Positions 18,605 to 27,143 of a stretch of 64,000 nt of DNA are shown here, one piece after another. The position numbers and the translations under genes were made by a program. Origin of the DNA: Kumtagia sp963820075 (GTDB lineage Bacteria; Pseudomonadota; Alphaproteobacteria; Rhizobiales; Rhizobiaceae); assembly GCA_963820075.1 (NCBI GenBank), contig CAWFYS010000012.1, positions 248,001 through 312,000 on the forward strand. The letters are read 5' to 3'. Each line of letters opens with the position of its first letter. Within the stretch, counting starts at the first letter, position 1. The notes beneath the pieces were generated by a model. That model ran no database searches, was not told the origin of the DNA, and saw nothing but the letters and a program-made list of their open reading frames with translations.

Positions 18605-19239
18605 CCAAGGTGCCGCCGGAGACGGAAAGAGGTCCGCGCGCCCGGACACGCCGGCTCATGCTGGAGACGGCCAGCCGTCTGATGCAGTCCGGCGCGACCC
18701 CATCGGTTAGCGAGGCGGCCGAGGCCGCCGGCGTGTCGCGCGCCACCGCCTATCGCTATTTCTCCAGTCAGGCCGCGCTGATACAGGCCGTGGTCGATGA
18801 AGGTCTTGGTCCGATCCTTACATGGACGTCGCGGTCGAAGGACGCCGTCGCGCGCGTCGACGAACTCATCACCACCTCTCTGCCGCGCATCGAGGCTTAT
18901 GAGGCGACATTCAAGGCGGCATTGAAACTGTCGCTCGACCACTGGGCGCGCCGGCAAGCCGGCACGCTTGGCGAGGAGCCGCGCTTCACGCGCGGGCACC
19001 GCAAGGCGCTGCTCAAGGATGCGATCGCCCCGCTGCGCGATCGGCTCTCCGCGGCGCAGTTCGACCGGCTGGCGCAGGCGCTTTCGCTGGTATTCGGCGT
19101 CGAGGTGCTTATTGTGCTCAAGGATATCTGGGGTCTCGACAGCGGCGAGACCCAATCGGTGGCGCGGTGGGCGGCCACGGCGCTTGTCGAGGCGGCGGGA
19201 AACATGGACACATTGGGTATCCATCGCCAATCTGGCTAG
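18586..19239 (+). CDS. TetR/AcrR family transcriptional regulator
   Basis: A 217-residue one-component regulator. The N-terminal TetR helix-turn-helix is clear (RLMLETASRLMQSGATPSVS, then EAAEAAGVSRATAYRYFSSQ, about 26-66). The C-terminal ligand domain is variable and gives no clue to the inducer. The ATG at 18586 is used; it overlaps an imperfect operator-like palindrome. It is divergent from the frameshifted PEP-hydrolase-family gene, which is the likeliest regulated neighbour, and it precedes the sugar importer on the same strand by 324 bases. Confidence 0.9.
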   Translation: MDVSRQSKVPPETERGPRARTRRLMLETASRLMQSGATPSVSEAAEAAGVSRATAYRYFSSQAALIQAVVDEGLGPILTWTSRSKDAVARVDELITTSLPRIEAYEATFKAALKLSLDHWARRQAGTLGEEPRFTRGHRKALLKDAIAPLRDRLSAAQFDRLAQALSLVFGVEVLIVLKDIWGLDSGETQSVARWAATALVEAAGNMDTLGIHRQSG

Positions 19240-19563
19240 ACCAGATGGAGGCAATATCCGTCACATGGGTGATCCGCCGCTGCGCAGTCGTGGAATTGAG
19301 AGGTATAAACAGAAAGTAATCGAACCTAAGTGAAGATTTTCGCAAGGAATTCGCCGCCGGCCGGACGCCGGGAGCCGAACAAAGTCCTTGACGAAGAAGA
19401 CGGGTTGGTAATACCAGATCGAGAGGAGGAACAGCACTGACCGATAGGTCAAACGCGTCCGAGAACGGCCGGGGAGGGCCGGGATGCGGTGGCGAAGGCC
19501 AAGCGGCCGGGCGGGCAAGCCGAACGGCTCGATAATGAAAGATGCACAAGGGAGGAACTTGGA
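19240..19563. other. Promoter region of sugar importer operon
   Basis: The 324 bases between the TetR gene and the binding-protein gene carry no good gene. They contain a TGGT-N3-ACCA palindrome at 19406, with GAGAGGAGGA and further purine-rich tracts downstream; the leader before the binding-protein ATG is therefore likely to hold the operon promoter and operator. Confidence 0.55.
19406..19416. promoter_or_regulatory. Candidate GntR (FadR-type) operator, importer promoter
   Basis: TGGTAATACCA fits TGGT-N3-ACCA, the core bound by FadR-like GntR regulators (E. coli FadR binds the same core). It lies 148 bases upstream of the binding-protein start. Two further matches occur in the divergent promoter of the catabolic cluster at 37.8-38.0 kb, next to a FadR-like gene at 40207. 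Confidence 0.55.
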
Positions 19564-20874
19564 ATGCGAAAGGCACTGACCGGCCTGCTAGCCGGCATTG
19601 GGTTCTCGCTCGCCAGCGGAACATCGGCGTTTGCGCAGGAGCTGACAATTTTCTGGGCGGAATGGGATCCCGCGAACTATCTGCAGGAACTCGTAAACCT
19701 GTACGAGGCCGAGACCGGCGTGAAGGTAACGGTGGAAACCACGCCGTGGCCGGACTTCCAGACCAAGGCTTTCACGGAATTCAACGCCAAGGGCAGCGCC
19801 TATGACATGGTCGTCGGCGATTCGCAGTGGATCGGCGCGGCTTCCGAGGCGGGTCACTATGTCGACCTGACCGACTTCTTCAGCAAGCACAAGCTTACCG
19901 AGGTCATGGCCCCGGCGACAGTGAAATACTACGCCGAATACCCCGCCAGCTCCGGCAAATACTGGTCGGTCCCGGCCGAAGGCGACGCGGTCGGCTGGTC
20001 CTATCGCAAGGACTGGTTCGAAGACCCGAAGGAGATGGAAGCCTTCAAGGCCAAGTACGGTTACGACCTCGCCGTGCCGAAGGACTGGAAGCAGCTTCGC
20101 GACATCGCCGAGTTCTTCCACCGGCCCGACGAGAAGCGGTACGGCGTCGCCATCTACACCGACAATTCCTATGACGCGCTGGTGATGGGCGTCGAGAACG
20201 CGATCTTCAGCTTTGGCGGCGAACTCGGCGACTATGCCAGCTACAAGGTCGACGGCATCATCAACTCCGAGAAGAACATCCAGGCGCTCGAAGCCTACAA
20301 GGAGCTCTATCAGTTCACGCCTCCCGGCTGGGCCAAGAGCTTCTTCATCGAGGACAACCAGGCGATCACCGAAAACCTGGCGGCGATGAGCATGAACTAC
20401 TTCGCCTTCTTCCCGGCGCTCATCAACGAGGCCTCGAACCCCAACGCCAAGGGCACCGGCTTCTTCGCCAATCCGGCCGGTCCGGGCGGCGACCAGTTTG
20501 CCGCGCTTGGCGGTCAGGGCATCTCGATCGTCTCCTACTCGGAGAACCAGGAAGAGGCGTTCAAATTCCTCGAATGGTTCATCAAGGACGAGACGCAGAA
20601 GAAATGGGCCGAACTCGGCGGCTACACGGCGAGCGCCAAGGTTCTGGAGTCGCCTGAATTCCAGAACGCCACGCCCTACAACAAGGCCTTCTACGAGACC
20701 ATGTTCAAGGTGAAGGACTTCTGGGCCACGCCTGAATATGCCGAACTGCTGATCCAGATGAACCAGCGCGTCTATCCCTACATCACGGGCGACCAGGGCA
20801 CGGCCAAGGAAGTGCTCGACGCGCTTGCCGGCGACTGGAACGAAACCTTCAAAAAGTATGGCCGCCTGAAATAA
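19564..20874 (+). CDS. Sugar ABC transporter substrate-binding protein
   Basis: A 436-residue family 1 extracellular solute-binding protein of a CUT1-type importer. The signal peptide (MRKALTGLLAGIGFSLASG, cut near SAFA-QE) exports it to the periplasm. The mature start ELTIFWAEWDPANYLQEL and the segment YDMVVGDSQWIGAASEAGHYVDLTD are typical of this fold. GGGAGGAA is 8 bases before the ATG, which sets the start over an upstream in-frame ATG. It is the first gene of the importer operon and is followed by a strong hairpin with a T-run, which would make it more abundant than the membrane subunits. The substrate is not readable. Confidence 0.93.
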   Translation: MRKALTGLLAGIGFSLASGTSAFAQELTIFWAEWDPANYLQELVNLYEAETGVKVTVETTPWPDFQTKAFTEFNAKGSAYDMVVGDSQWIGAASEAGHYVDLTDFFSKHKLTEVMAPATVKYYAEYPASSGKYWSVPAEGDAVGWSYRKDWFEDPKEMEAFKAKYGYDLAVPKDWKQLRDIAEFFHRPDEKRYGVAIYTDNSYDALVMGVENAIFSFGGELGDYASYKVDGIINSEKNIQALEAYKELYQFTPPGWAKSFFIEDNQAITENLAAMSMNYFAFFPALINEASNPNAKGTGFFANPAGPGGDQFAALGGQGISIVSYSENQEEAFKFLEWFIKDETQKKWAELGGYTASAKVLESPEFQNATPYNKAFYETMFKVKDFWATPEYAELLIQMNQRVYPYITGDQGTAKEVLDALAGDWNETFKKYGRLK

Positions 20875-20888
20875 GGGGCGTCCATGCT

Positions 20889-20916
20889 CGGAGGGGGCGG
20901 CACCCCGCCCCCTCCG
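20889..20916 (+). terminator. Hairpin between binding-protein and permease genes
   Basis: CGGAGGGGGCGG, loop CACC, CCGCCCCCTCCG, then TTTTC: a perfect 12-bp GC stem with a short T-run. Within an operon such a structure acts as a partial terminator or mRNA 3' stabiliser that raises binding-protein levels over the transporter. It begins 15 bases after the stop codon. Confidence 0.8.
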
Positions 20917-20947
20917 TTTTCATTTCCTGCTTCCAGGGAGGGAAGTC

Positions 20948-21856
20948 TTGGTCAGTGCCGCAGTCATGGCCACGCTCGATCCGAAGTCGCGCGCCGCGAC
21001 CCGCGGCATGAGCGACCTTGCGATCCGCAACCTCTTCATCATTCCGACGATCCTGTTCCTGATCATCTTCAACATTTTTCCGCTGATCTACTCGCTCGGC
21101 TACTCCTTCACCGACTTCCGCGCCTCGTCCAGCGCGGCCGCGAATTTCGTCGGCTTGCAGAACTATCGTGACTTGCTCAACGACCCCTTCATCTGGTCGA
21201 ATTTCTCCATCACCGCCAAATACGTGATCGTCTCGGTGACGGGACAGGTGCTGGTCGGCTTCGGCGTCGCGATGCTTCTCAACCGGGACATTCCCTTCAA
21301 GGGCCTGATTACCACGCTGCTGTTGCTGCCGATGATGCTGTCCATGGCCGTCGTCGGCCTGTTCTGGAAGCTGCTCTACGATCCGTCCTTCGGCATCATC
21401 AACCATGTGCTCGGCCTCGGCACCTTCGAATGGCTGTCCAACCCTGACATGGCGCTCTACGCCGTGGCGATAACCGACATCTGGATGTGGTCGCCCTTCG
21501 TCATGCTCCTGTCGCTGGCCGGCCTTTCGGCCGTGCCGAAGCATCTTTACGAGGCGGCCGCGATCGACCGCGCCGGTCCGCTCTACACCTTCTTCCGCAT
21601 AACCCTGCCCCTGGTCGCGCCGATCCTGCTGATCGCCATCATCTTCCGCACCATGGAGGCGTTCAAGACCTTCGACCTGGCCTACATTCTGACCAGCCAG
21701 CCGACGACGGAAGTGATCTCGATCCGCCTCTACAAAATGGCGTTCCAGGAATGGCAGACCGGCCGTTCCTGCGCGCTTGCCTACATCGTTCTGATCATGG
21801 TGCTCGCCATCACCAACATCTACGTGAAATATCTGAACAAGGTGAAGGAGCGCTAG
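20948..21856 (+). CDS. Sugar ABC transporter permease (MalF-like)
   Basis: A 302-residue inner-membrane permease with six hydrophobic helices, starting near LAIRNLFIIPTILFLIIFNI. The cytoplasmic EAA loop that contacts the ATPase is present (LYEAAAIDRAGPLYTFFRIT, then LPLVAP). The TTG at 20948 is chosen because GGAGGGAAG lies just upstream; an ATG at 20966 is the alternative. It follows the binding-protein gene and a hairpin and is followed after one base by the second permease. Confidence 0.93.
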   Translation: MVSAAVMATLDPKSRAATRGMSDLAIRNLFIIPTILFLIIFNIFPLIYSLGYSFTDFRASSSAAANFVGLQNYRDLLNDPFIWSNFSITAKYVIVSVTGQVLVGFGVAMLLNRDIPFKGLITTLLLLPMMLSMAVVGLFWKLLYDPSFGIINHVLGLGTFEWLSNPDMALYAVAITDIWMWSPFVMLLSLAGLSAVPKHLYEAAAIDRAGPLYTFFRITLPLVAPILLIAIIFRTMEAFKTFDLAYILTSQPTTEVISIRLYKMAFQEWQTGRSCALAYIVLIMVLAITNIYVKYLNKVKER

Positions 21857-21857
21857 G

Positions 21858-22817
21858 ATGGCGGCCGTCCGAACCTCCGGCGAGAAGGCGCTCAACCGTA
21901 TCGCCATCGTGTCGGTGCTGATCATCACGCTTATCTTCCTGGCGCCGATTTACTGGATCGTCGCGACCTCGTTCAAGCCGCGCAACCTGGCGACCACGAT
22001 TCCGCCGACGATTGTCTTCACGCCGGAGATCTCGCCTTTCGTCAAACTGTTCACCAAGCGCTCGCAGTTGCGGGCGCCGCCCTCGCCCGAGGAATATGCC
22101 GCCGCCCCCTGGTGGGAGCGGATGGTGTTCGACGGCGGCGAAAAGGTCGTGCGCGACGGCAAGGGCAATGTGCAACTCTCGGCCTATCCAAACCGCTTCA
22201 TGAACTCGCTGATCGTCGCCATCACCTCGACAGTGCTGGCCGTCGGCATGGGCACGCTCACCGCCTACGGCTTCTCCCGCTTCAGGCTGAAGGGCGAGGC
22301 GGACCTGCTCTTCTTCATCCTGTCGACGCGCATGCTGCCGCCTGTCGTGGTCGCCATTCCGATGTTCCTCATGTACCGCGCCGTCGGGCTCAACGATACA
22401 CATTGGGGGCTGATCATCCTCTACACCGCCTTCAACCTGTCTTTCTCGGTCTGGCTGATGAAAGGCTTCATCGACGAGATCCCGAAGGAGTATGAGGAGG
22501 CCGCGCTGGTCGACGGCTATACGCGCATGCAGGCCTTCTTCAAGGTCGTGCTGCCCGAGGCTGCGACCGGCATCGCGGCCACCGCGGTGTTCTGCTTCAT
22601 CACGGCGTGGAACGAATACGCCTTCGCGCTGATCATGACCAACCGACGCGCCCAGACCGCGCCGCCCTTCATTCCTAGCCAGGTCGGCTCCGGCCTCTCG
22701 GACTGGACGGTGATCGCCGCGGGAACCTTCCTGTTCCTGCTGCCGGTGGCGATCTTCACCTTCCTGCTGCGCAAGCATCTGCTGCGCGGCATGTCGTTCG
22801 GAGCGATCCGCAAATGA
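21858..22817 (+). CDS. Sugar ABC transporter permease (MalG-like)
   Basis: A 319-residue permease partner. It has a long periplasmic insertion after the first helix (about 40-110, including SPEEYAAAPWWERMVFDGGE), five further helices and the EAA loop (EYEEAALVDGYTRMQAFFKV). AAGGAG precedes the ATG, which is one base after the previous stop; its own TGA overlaps the ATG of the small membrane protein. The insertion is longer than in most MalG proteins and is a feature of this transporter subgroup. Confidence 0.93.
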   Translation: MAAVRTSGEKALNRIAIVSVLIITLIFLAPIYWIVATSFKPRNLATTIPPTIVFTPEISPFVKLFTKRSQLRAPPSPEEYAAAPWWERMVFDGGEKVVRDGKGNVQLSAYPNRFMNSLIVAITSTVLAVGMGTLTAYGFSRFRLKGEADLLFFILSTRMLPPVVVAIPMFLMYRAVGLNDTHWGLIILYTAFNLSFSVWLMKGFIDEIPKEYEEAALVDGYTRMQAFFKVVLPEAATGIAATAVFCFITAWNEYAFALIMTNRRAQTAPPFIPSQVGSGLSDWTVIAAGTFLFLLPVAIFTFLLRKHLLRGMSFGAIRK

Positions 22818-23023
22818 TCCGCCACGCCACCATCCAGCGCACGGCCGAGATCGTCATGGTGCTGGGCATTATCGCGCTCTGCCAGCCATGGAACCTGTTC
22901 CTGCATCGCTACGGGCTGTCCATCATCATCGTCGGGCTGGTGACATTCATGCTGACCGGCTGGTTCGGCCCCAAGAAAAGTTCGCAAGCCGCGGCCGCGC
23001 CGGAAAGAGAAGGTCATCCATGA
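22814..23023 (+). CDS. Small two-helix membrane protein in the ABC operon
   Basis: A 69-residue protein with two hydrophobic helices (TAEIVMVLGIIALCQPW and LSIIIVGLVTFMLTGWF) and a short charged tail. Its ATG overlaps the stop of the permease gene (ATGA) and its TGA overlaps the ATG of the first ATPase gene, so both junctions are tightly coupled and it is almost certainly translated. Rhizobial glycerol-type importers also carry a small membrane protein gene in the operon. Its role is unknown; an accessory subunit or assembly factor of the importer is an inference. Confidence 0.8.
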   Translation: MIRHATIQRTAEIVMVLGIIALCQPWNLFLHRYGLSIIIVGLVTFMLTGWFGPKKSSQAAAAPEREGHP

Positions 23024-24129
23024 CCCAGATCGAGCTTCGCGGCGTGCAGAAATTCTTTGGCTCCGTCCAGGTCATCAAGGACCTGAACCTGAAAATCCGG
23101 GACAACGAGTTCATCGTGCTGCTCGGGCAATCGGGCTGCGGCAAGACCACGACATTGCGCGGCATAGCCGGCCTTGAGACGATCGACGAGGGCGACATTC
23201 TGATCGACGGGGCACCGGTTCAGCACATGAAGGCGTCGGACCGCGACATCGCCTTCGTGTTCCAATCCTTCTCGCTCTATCCGCACATGACCGTTTACGA
23301 GAACATCGCCTTCCCGTTGCGGGCCACGCGCAAGAGCCGGACCGAACTCGACAAGGAGGTTCGCTCGGTCGCCAAAGTGCTGCGCATCACGCATCTTCTG
23401 GACAGGAAGCCGTCGGCTCTGTCGGGCGGCGACATGCAGCGCGTCGCCATCGGCCGGGCGCTGGTTCGACGGCCGAAGGCAATGCTGATGGACGAGCCGA
23501 TCGGCGCGCTCGACGCCAAGCTGCGCGAGGAGATGCGCGCCGAGATCAAGCGGCTGCATGTCCAGCAGGGCTCGACCACTATCTACGTCACTCACGACCA
23601 GATCGAGGCGATGAGCCTCGCCGACCGCATCGTCATCATGCATGAAGGCGTGCTGCAGCAGATCGGCAGTCCCGACGAAGTCTACAGATACCCCTCCAAC
23701 CTGTTTGTCGCGCAGTTCGTCGGCAGCCCGGTGATGAATGTCTTGAAGGTTTCGATCGCGGAGTCCGGCGGCGCGGCGCGTGTCACGGTCGACGGCGCCG
23801 CCGATGGCTTCGCCTTCCCGCGCGCGCTTCTGGCGAAGCTGAACGGCAAGGCCGCACCCGGCGGCGGACTGACGCTAGGTATCCGGCCGGAAGGCGTGAT
23901 CGTGCGCCACGACGCCGCGGACGGCTTCCTTCCGGTCGAGGCCGAGATCATCGAGCCGCTCGGCTCGCACGACATCGTCGACCTGAGGGTGGGCGGCCAG
24001 ATGCTGCGGGGCCGCACCAAGGCCGGCTATGTCGCGAAGCCCGGCGACCGGGTATTTGCCCGCATCGACCCGGCTCAAGCGCATTTCTTCGACGCCGCAA
24101 GCGGCCAGTCGCTGGGAGTGCGGCTGTGA
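23020..24129 (+). CDS. Sugar ABC transporter ATP-binding protein (first)
   Basis: A 369-residue MalK/UgpC-type ATPase with a C-terminal regulatory (TOBE-like) domain. Walker A is GQSGCGKTT, the Q-loop is FVFQSFSLYPHMTV, the signature is the variant LSGGDMQRVAIGRAL, Walker B is AMLMDEPIGALDAKLREEM (the D-loop reads GALD rather than SALD) and the H-loop is YVTHDQIEAM. The start at 23020 overlaps the stop of the 69-aa gene. It probably forms a heterodimer with the second ATPase, as in other rhizobial transporters with paired ATPases. Confidence 0.93.
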   Translation: MTQIELRGVQKFFGSVQVIKDLNLKIRDNEFIVLLGQSGCGKTTTLRGIAGLETIDEGDILIDGAPVQHMKASDRDIAFVFQSFSLYPHMTVYENIAFPLRATRKSRTELDKEVRSVAKVLRITHLLDRKPSALSGGDMQRVAIGRALVRRPKAMLMDEPIGALDAKLREEMRAEIKRLHVQQGSTTIYVTHDQIEAMSLADRIVIMHEGVLQQIGSPDEVYRYPSNLFVAQFVGSPVMNVLKVSIAESGGAARVTVDGAADGFAFPRALLAKLNGKAAPGGGLTLGIRPEGVIVRHDAADGFLPVEAEIIEPLGSHDIVDLRVGGQMLRGRTKAGYVAKPGDRVFARIDPAQAHFFDAASGQSLGVRL

Positions 24130-24304
24130 TGGGTTCGCTAGCGCCATATCTCGCCCTTCGCGTAATACCCCTCATGGAGCGGTGGCCTGCGACGCGGCCG
24201 GGTAAGGGTTTGCTTGCGAACTCGCAATCTCGGCCACCTCGCTTCGCCCGGCCCGCTCTCGAGAGGGATTGCACCCTGTCCGGATTGCGAGGCCCGTTAA
24301 GGCA

Positions 24305-25390
24305 ATGGCTCACATCCAGCTCAACAACATCACCAAGACATTCGGCGACCATGTCGCGCTGAGAGGCCTCGATCTCGAAATCCGGGACGGCGAGTTCTTC
24401 GTGCTGCTGGGCGAGACGGGCGCCGGCAAGACGACGACGCTGCGCCTTGTCGCCGGGCTGGAAAAGCCGACCGACGGAAAGATCTTCATCGATGGCGCAG
24501 ATGTCGGCGACTGGAGTGCGGCCGAGCGCGACGTGGCGCTGGTTCTGCAGCAATACTCGCTGTATCCGCGTTATACGGTGCGCGAAAACCTCGAATTCCC
24601 GCTGAAGTCGAAAATCCGCCGCGTGACGCCCGCCGAGATCGCGGAGCGGGTCGCGCGTGCCGCCAAGACGTTGCGTATCGAGCATCTGCTGGATCGCAAG
24701 ACCGACCGGCTTTCCGGCGGCGAGATGCAGCGCGTCTCGATCGGCCGCGCGATCGTGCGCAAGCCCCGCATCTTCCTTATGGACGAGCCGCTGTCGGCGC
24801 TTGACGCGAAGCTCCGCGAGGCGCTGCGCACCGAATTGAAGAACTTGCAGATGAATCTCGGCGCAACCTTTCTGTTCGTCACCCACGACCAGATCGAGGC
24901 AATGTCGATGGGCGACAAGATCGGCGTTCTCAACCGTGGCCATATCGTGCAGACCGGCACGCCCAACGCCATCTATACAAACCCGCTCAACACCTTCGTG
25001 GCGCGCGCGGTGGGATCGCCGCCCATGAACCTGCTCGACGGAAGGATGGTCGCCGGCCGCGCGGTGATCACTCCGCGGAGCTTCGAACTCCCTTATGACG
25101 GCGCCGTGAGGGCCGGGACAGCCGCTGACGATCGGCCGCTGACCTTCGGCATCCGGCCCGAGGACATCGTGCTGGAGGAAGGCGGGCCGGTTGAAGCGAA
25201 GGTCCACGACGTCGAGAACCACGGCGTCGAGAAGATCGTCACCTTGCGGGTCGGCGACAGGCTGCTGCGCGCCACCGCGCCGGCGCGCGCCGACCTCGTC
25301 ATGGAGCAGTCCGTACGCTTCGGCTGGAATCCGGCGAAGGTGGCGCTGTTCGACAAATCTACCGGGCTGAGTCTGCGGCATAGCGGCTGA
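24305..25390 (+). CDS. Sugar ABC transporter ATP-binding protein (second)
   Basis: A 361-residue MalK-type ATPase. Walker A is GETGAGKTT, Q-loop LVLQQYSLYPRYTV, signature LSGGEMQRVSIGRAIV, Walker B FLMDEPLSALDAKLREAL, H-loop FVTHDQIEAM, then a C-terminal TOBE-like domain. The ATG at 24305 (MAHIQLNNITKTFG) fits the family start. A 175-base gap without a recognised gene separates it from the first ATPase, unlike the tight overlaps elsewhere in the operon. It ends the operon, convergent with comM. Confidence 0.92.
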   Translation: MAHIQLNNITKTFGDHVALRGLDLEIRDGEFFVLLGETGAGKTTTLRLVAGLEKPTDGKIFIDGADVGDWSAAERDVALVLQQYSLYPRYTVRENLEFPLKSKIRRVTPAEIAERVARAAKTLRIEHLLDRKTDRLSGGEMQRVSIGRAIVRKPRIFLMDEPLSALDAKLREALRTELKNLQMNLGATFLFVTHDQIEAMSMGDKIGVLNRGHIVQTGTPNAIYTNPLNTFVARAVGSPPMNLLDGRMVAGRAVITPRSFELPYDGAVRAGTAADDRPLTFGIRPEDIVLEEGGPVEAKVHDVENHGVEKIVTLRVGDRLLRATAPARADLVMEQSVRFGWNPAKVALFDKSTGLSLRHSG

Positions 25391-25492
25391 TCCAAGACCT
25401 GGTGAGGTTCATGCGACGGCGGCCTGCAAAGGGCGCCTTTCCAGGCTTCCGGTGCCGATAGCCACGCACCGCCTTTCCGCGCGATGACCTGA

Positions 25493-27022
25493 TCATGCGG
25501 CCCGCGCCAGCCGCTCTCCGGCGATCCGGTAGGAAATCGCCTCGGCAAGATGGATGCGGCGGACGTGGTCGCTGGCTTCCAGATCGGCAAGCGTGCGCGC
25601 CACCTTGAGCACGCGATGGTAGGCGCGTGCCGAAAGGCCGAACTTCTCGCTGGCGTCGTGCAGCAATGAGACGCCGCCCGCGTCCAGCGACGCGATCGTC
25701 TCGATCGTCGCCGTCGGGCAGTGCGCGTTCACGGTGCTGGCGCTGCCCAGTTCCTCGAAACGCCGCCGCTGGATCGCGCGGGCGGTGGCGACGCGCTTCG
25801 CCACATCGGTACTCGGCTCCGACCTCGCCGGACGGATCAGGTCGTTCGCCGAGACGGCGGGCACCTCGATGCGCAAATCGATGCGATCGAGCAATGGCCC
25901 CGAGATTCGCCCCTGATATTCCGTCCGGCAGCGCTCGCCGCGAGCGCAGCGATAGCCGGGCTCGCCAGCCATGCCGCACCGGCACGGATTTATCGCGGCC
26001 ACAAGCTGCAGCCGAGCGGGATAGGAGACGCGATGGTTGGCGCGCGCGATCACGCATTCGCCGTTCTCGATCGGCTGGCGCAGCGAATCGAGCGCGGCCG
26101 GCGAAAATTCGGGAAGCTCATCGAGGAAAAGCACGCCGTGATGGGCAAGCGACGCTTCCCCGGGCCGAACCCTCAGGCCGCCGCCGACCATCGCCGCCAT
26201 GGACGCGGAGTGGTGCGGGGCGCGGAAGGGACGCCGGTCGGTCAGCCGTCCGTCCGCCAGTTCTCCCGCGATCGACGCCACCATCGACACCTCCAGCAAC
26301 TCTTTCGGCGAGAGCGGCGGCAGGATCGAAGGCAGCCGCTGCGCCAGCATCGATTTTCCCGATCCGGGCGGACCGACCATCAGCAAATTGTGGCCGCCGG
26401 CGGCCGCGACCTCCAACGCACGGCGCGCCGTCTCCTGCCCCTTGATGTCGGCAAGATCGGGCAGATTGCCGGCCGGCACATGCACCTTCGCCTCGGGCCT
26501 TGAAAGCACCTGCGTGCCGCGAAAATGGTTGGCGATGGCGATAAGGCTGCGCGGCGCCAGAATGTCGATGTCGGCGCCGGCCCACGCCGCTTCGGAACCG
26601 CAGGCGGCCGGACAGATCAGCCCCCTGCCATCGGCATTGGCGCTGATCGCCGCCGGCAGGCAGCCGGCGACCGGCGCGATCGTGCCGTCGAGCGACAATT
26701 CCCCGAGCACGACGAAACCGGCGAGCGCGTCGCCAGGGACGGCGCCAAGCGCCGCCATCAGGCCGAGCGCAATCGGCAGATCGTAGTGGCTGCCTTCCTT
26801 GGGCAGATCGGCGGGCGCCAGATTGACCGTCACTTTTTTCGACGGCATCGACAGGCCGGAGGCATGGAGCGCCGCCTGCACGCGTTCGCGGCTTTCAGCC
26901 ACCGCCTTGTCCGGCAGGCCGACGATCTGCATGCCGACCTTGCCCGGCGCGACCATTACCTGCACGTCGACGGGAACCGCCTCGACGCCCTGGAACGCCA
27001 CCGTACGCACGCGCGAAACCAT
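25493..27022 (-). CDS. comM: YifB/ComM family Mg-chelatase-like AAA+ ATPase
   Basis: A 509-residue ComM/YifB protein, a hexameric helicase that promotes branch migration in homologous recombination. The N-terminal ChlI-like domain starts MVSRVRTVAFQGVEAVPVDV; the AAA+ core has Walker A MVGPPGSGKSMLAQRLP, Walker B GVLFLDELPEF and the cysteine-rich insert NPCRCGMAGEPGYRCARGE. The C-terminal domain is complete. The ATG at 27022 is the family start; upstream sequence in frame is not conserved-looking. Just before the start (27037-27067) is a hairpin with 9-bp arms TCGCGCGAG/CTCGCGCGA that might affect translation. It lies downstream of gshB on the same strand. Confidence 0.93.
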   Translation of the reverse strand: MVSRVRTVAFQGVEAVPVDVQVMVAPGKVGMQIVGLPDKAVAESRERVQAALHASGLSMPSKKVTVNLAPADLPKEGSHYDLPIALGLMAALGAVPGDALAGFVVLGELSLDGTIAPVAGCLPAAISANADGRGLICPAACGSEAAWAGADIDILAPRSLIAIANHFRGTQVLSRPEAKVHVPAGNLPDLADIKGQETARRALEVAAAGGHNLLMVGPPGSGKSMLAQRLPSILPPLSPKELLEVSMVASIAGELADGRLTDRRPFRAPHHSASMAAMVGGGLRVRPGEASLAHHGVLFLDELPEFSPAALDSLRQPIENGECVIARANHRVSYPARLQLVAAINPCRCGMAGEPGYRCARGERCRTEYQGRISGPLLDRIDLRIEVPAVSANDLIRPARSEPSTDVAKRVATARAIQRRRFEELGSASTVNAHCPTATIETIASLDAGGVSLLHDASEKFGLSARAYHRVLKVARTLADLEASDHVRRIHLAEAISYRIAGERLARAA

Positions 27023-27143
27023 CCCGCCTCTCCAGCTCGCGCGAGGGCTGCCCCTTTTCTCGCGCGACGGTTGAAAGGAAGCACAGATTCTTCCGCAGTT
27101 CAAGAACAATTCAGGAACGTGCGGTCGCTCGGTGCCAGCGGCC

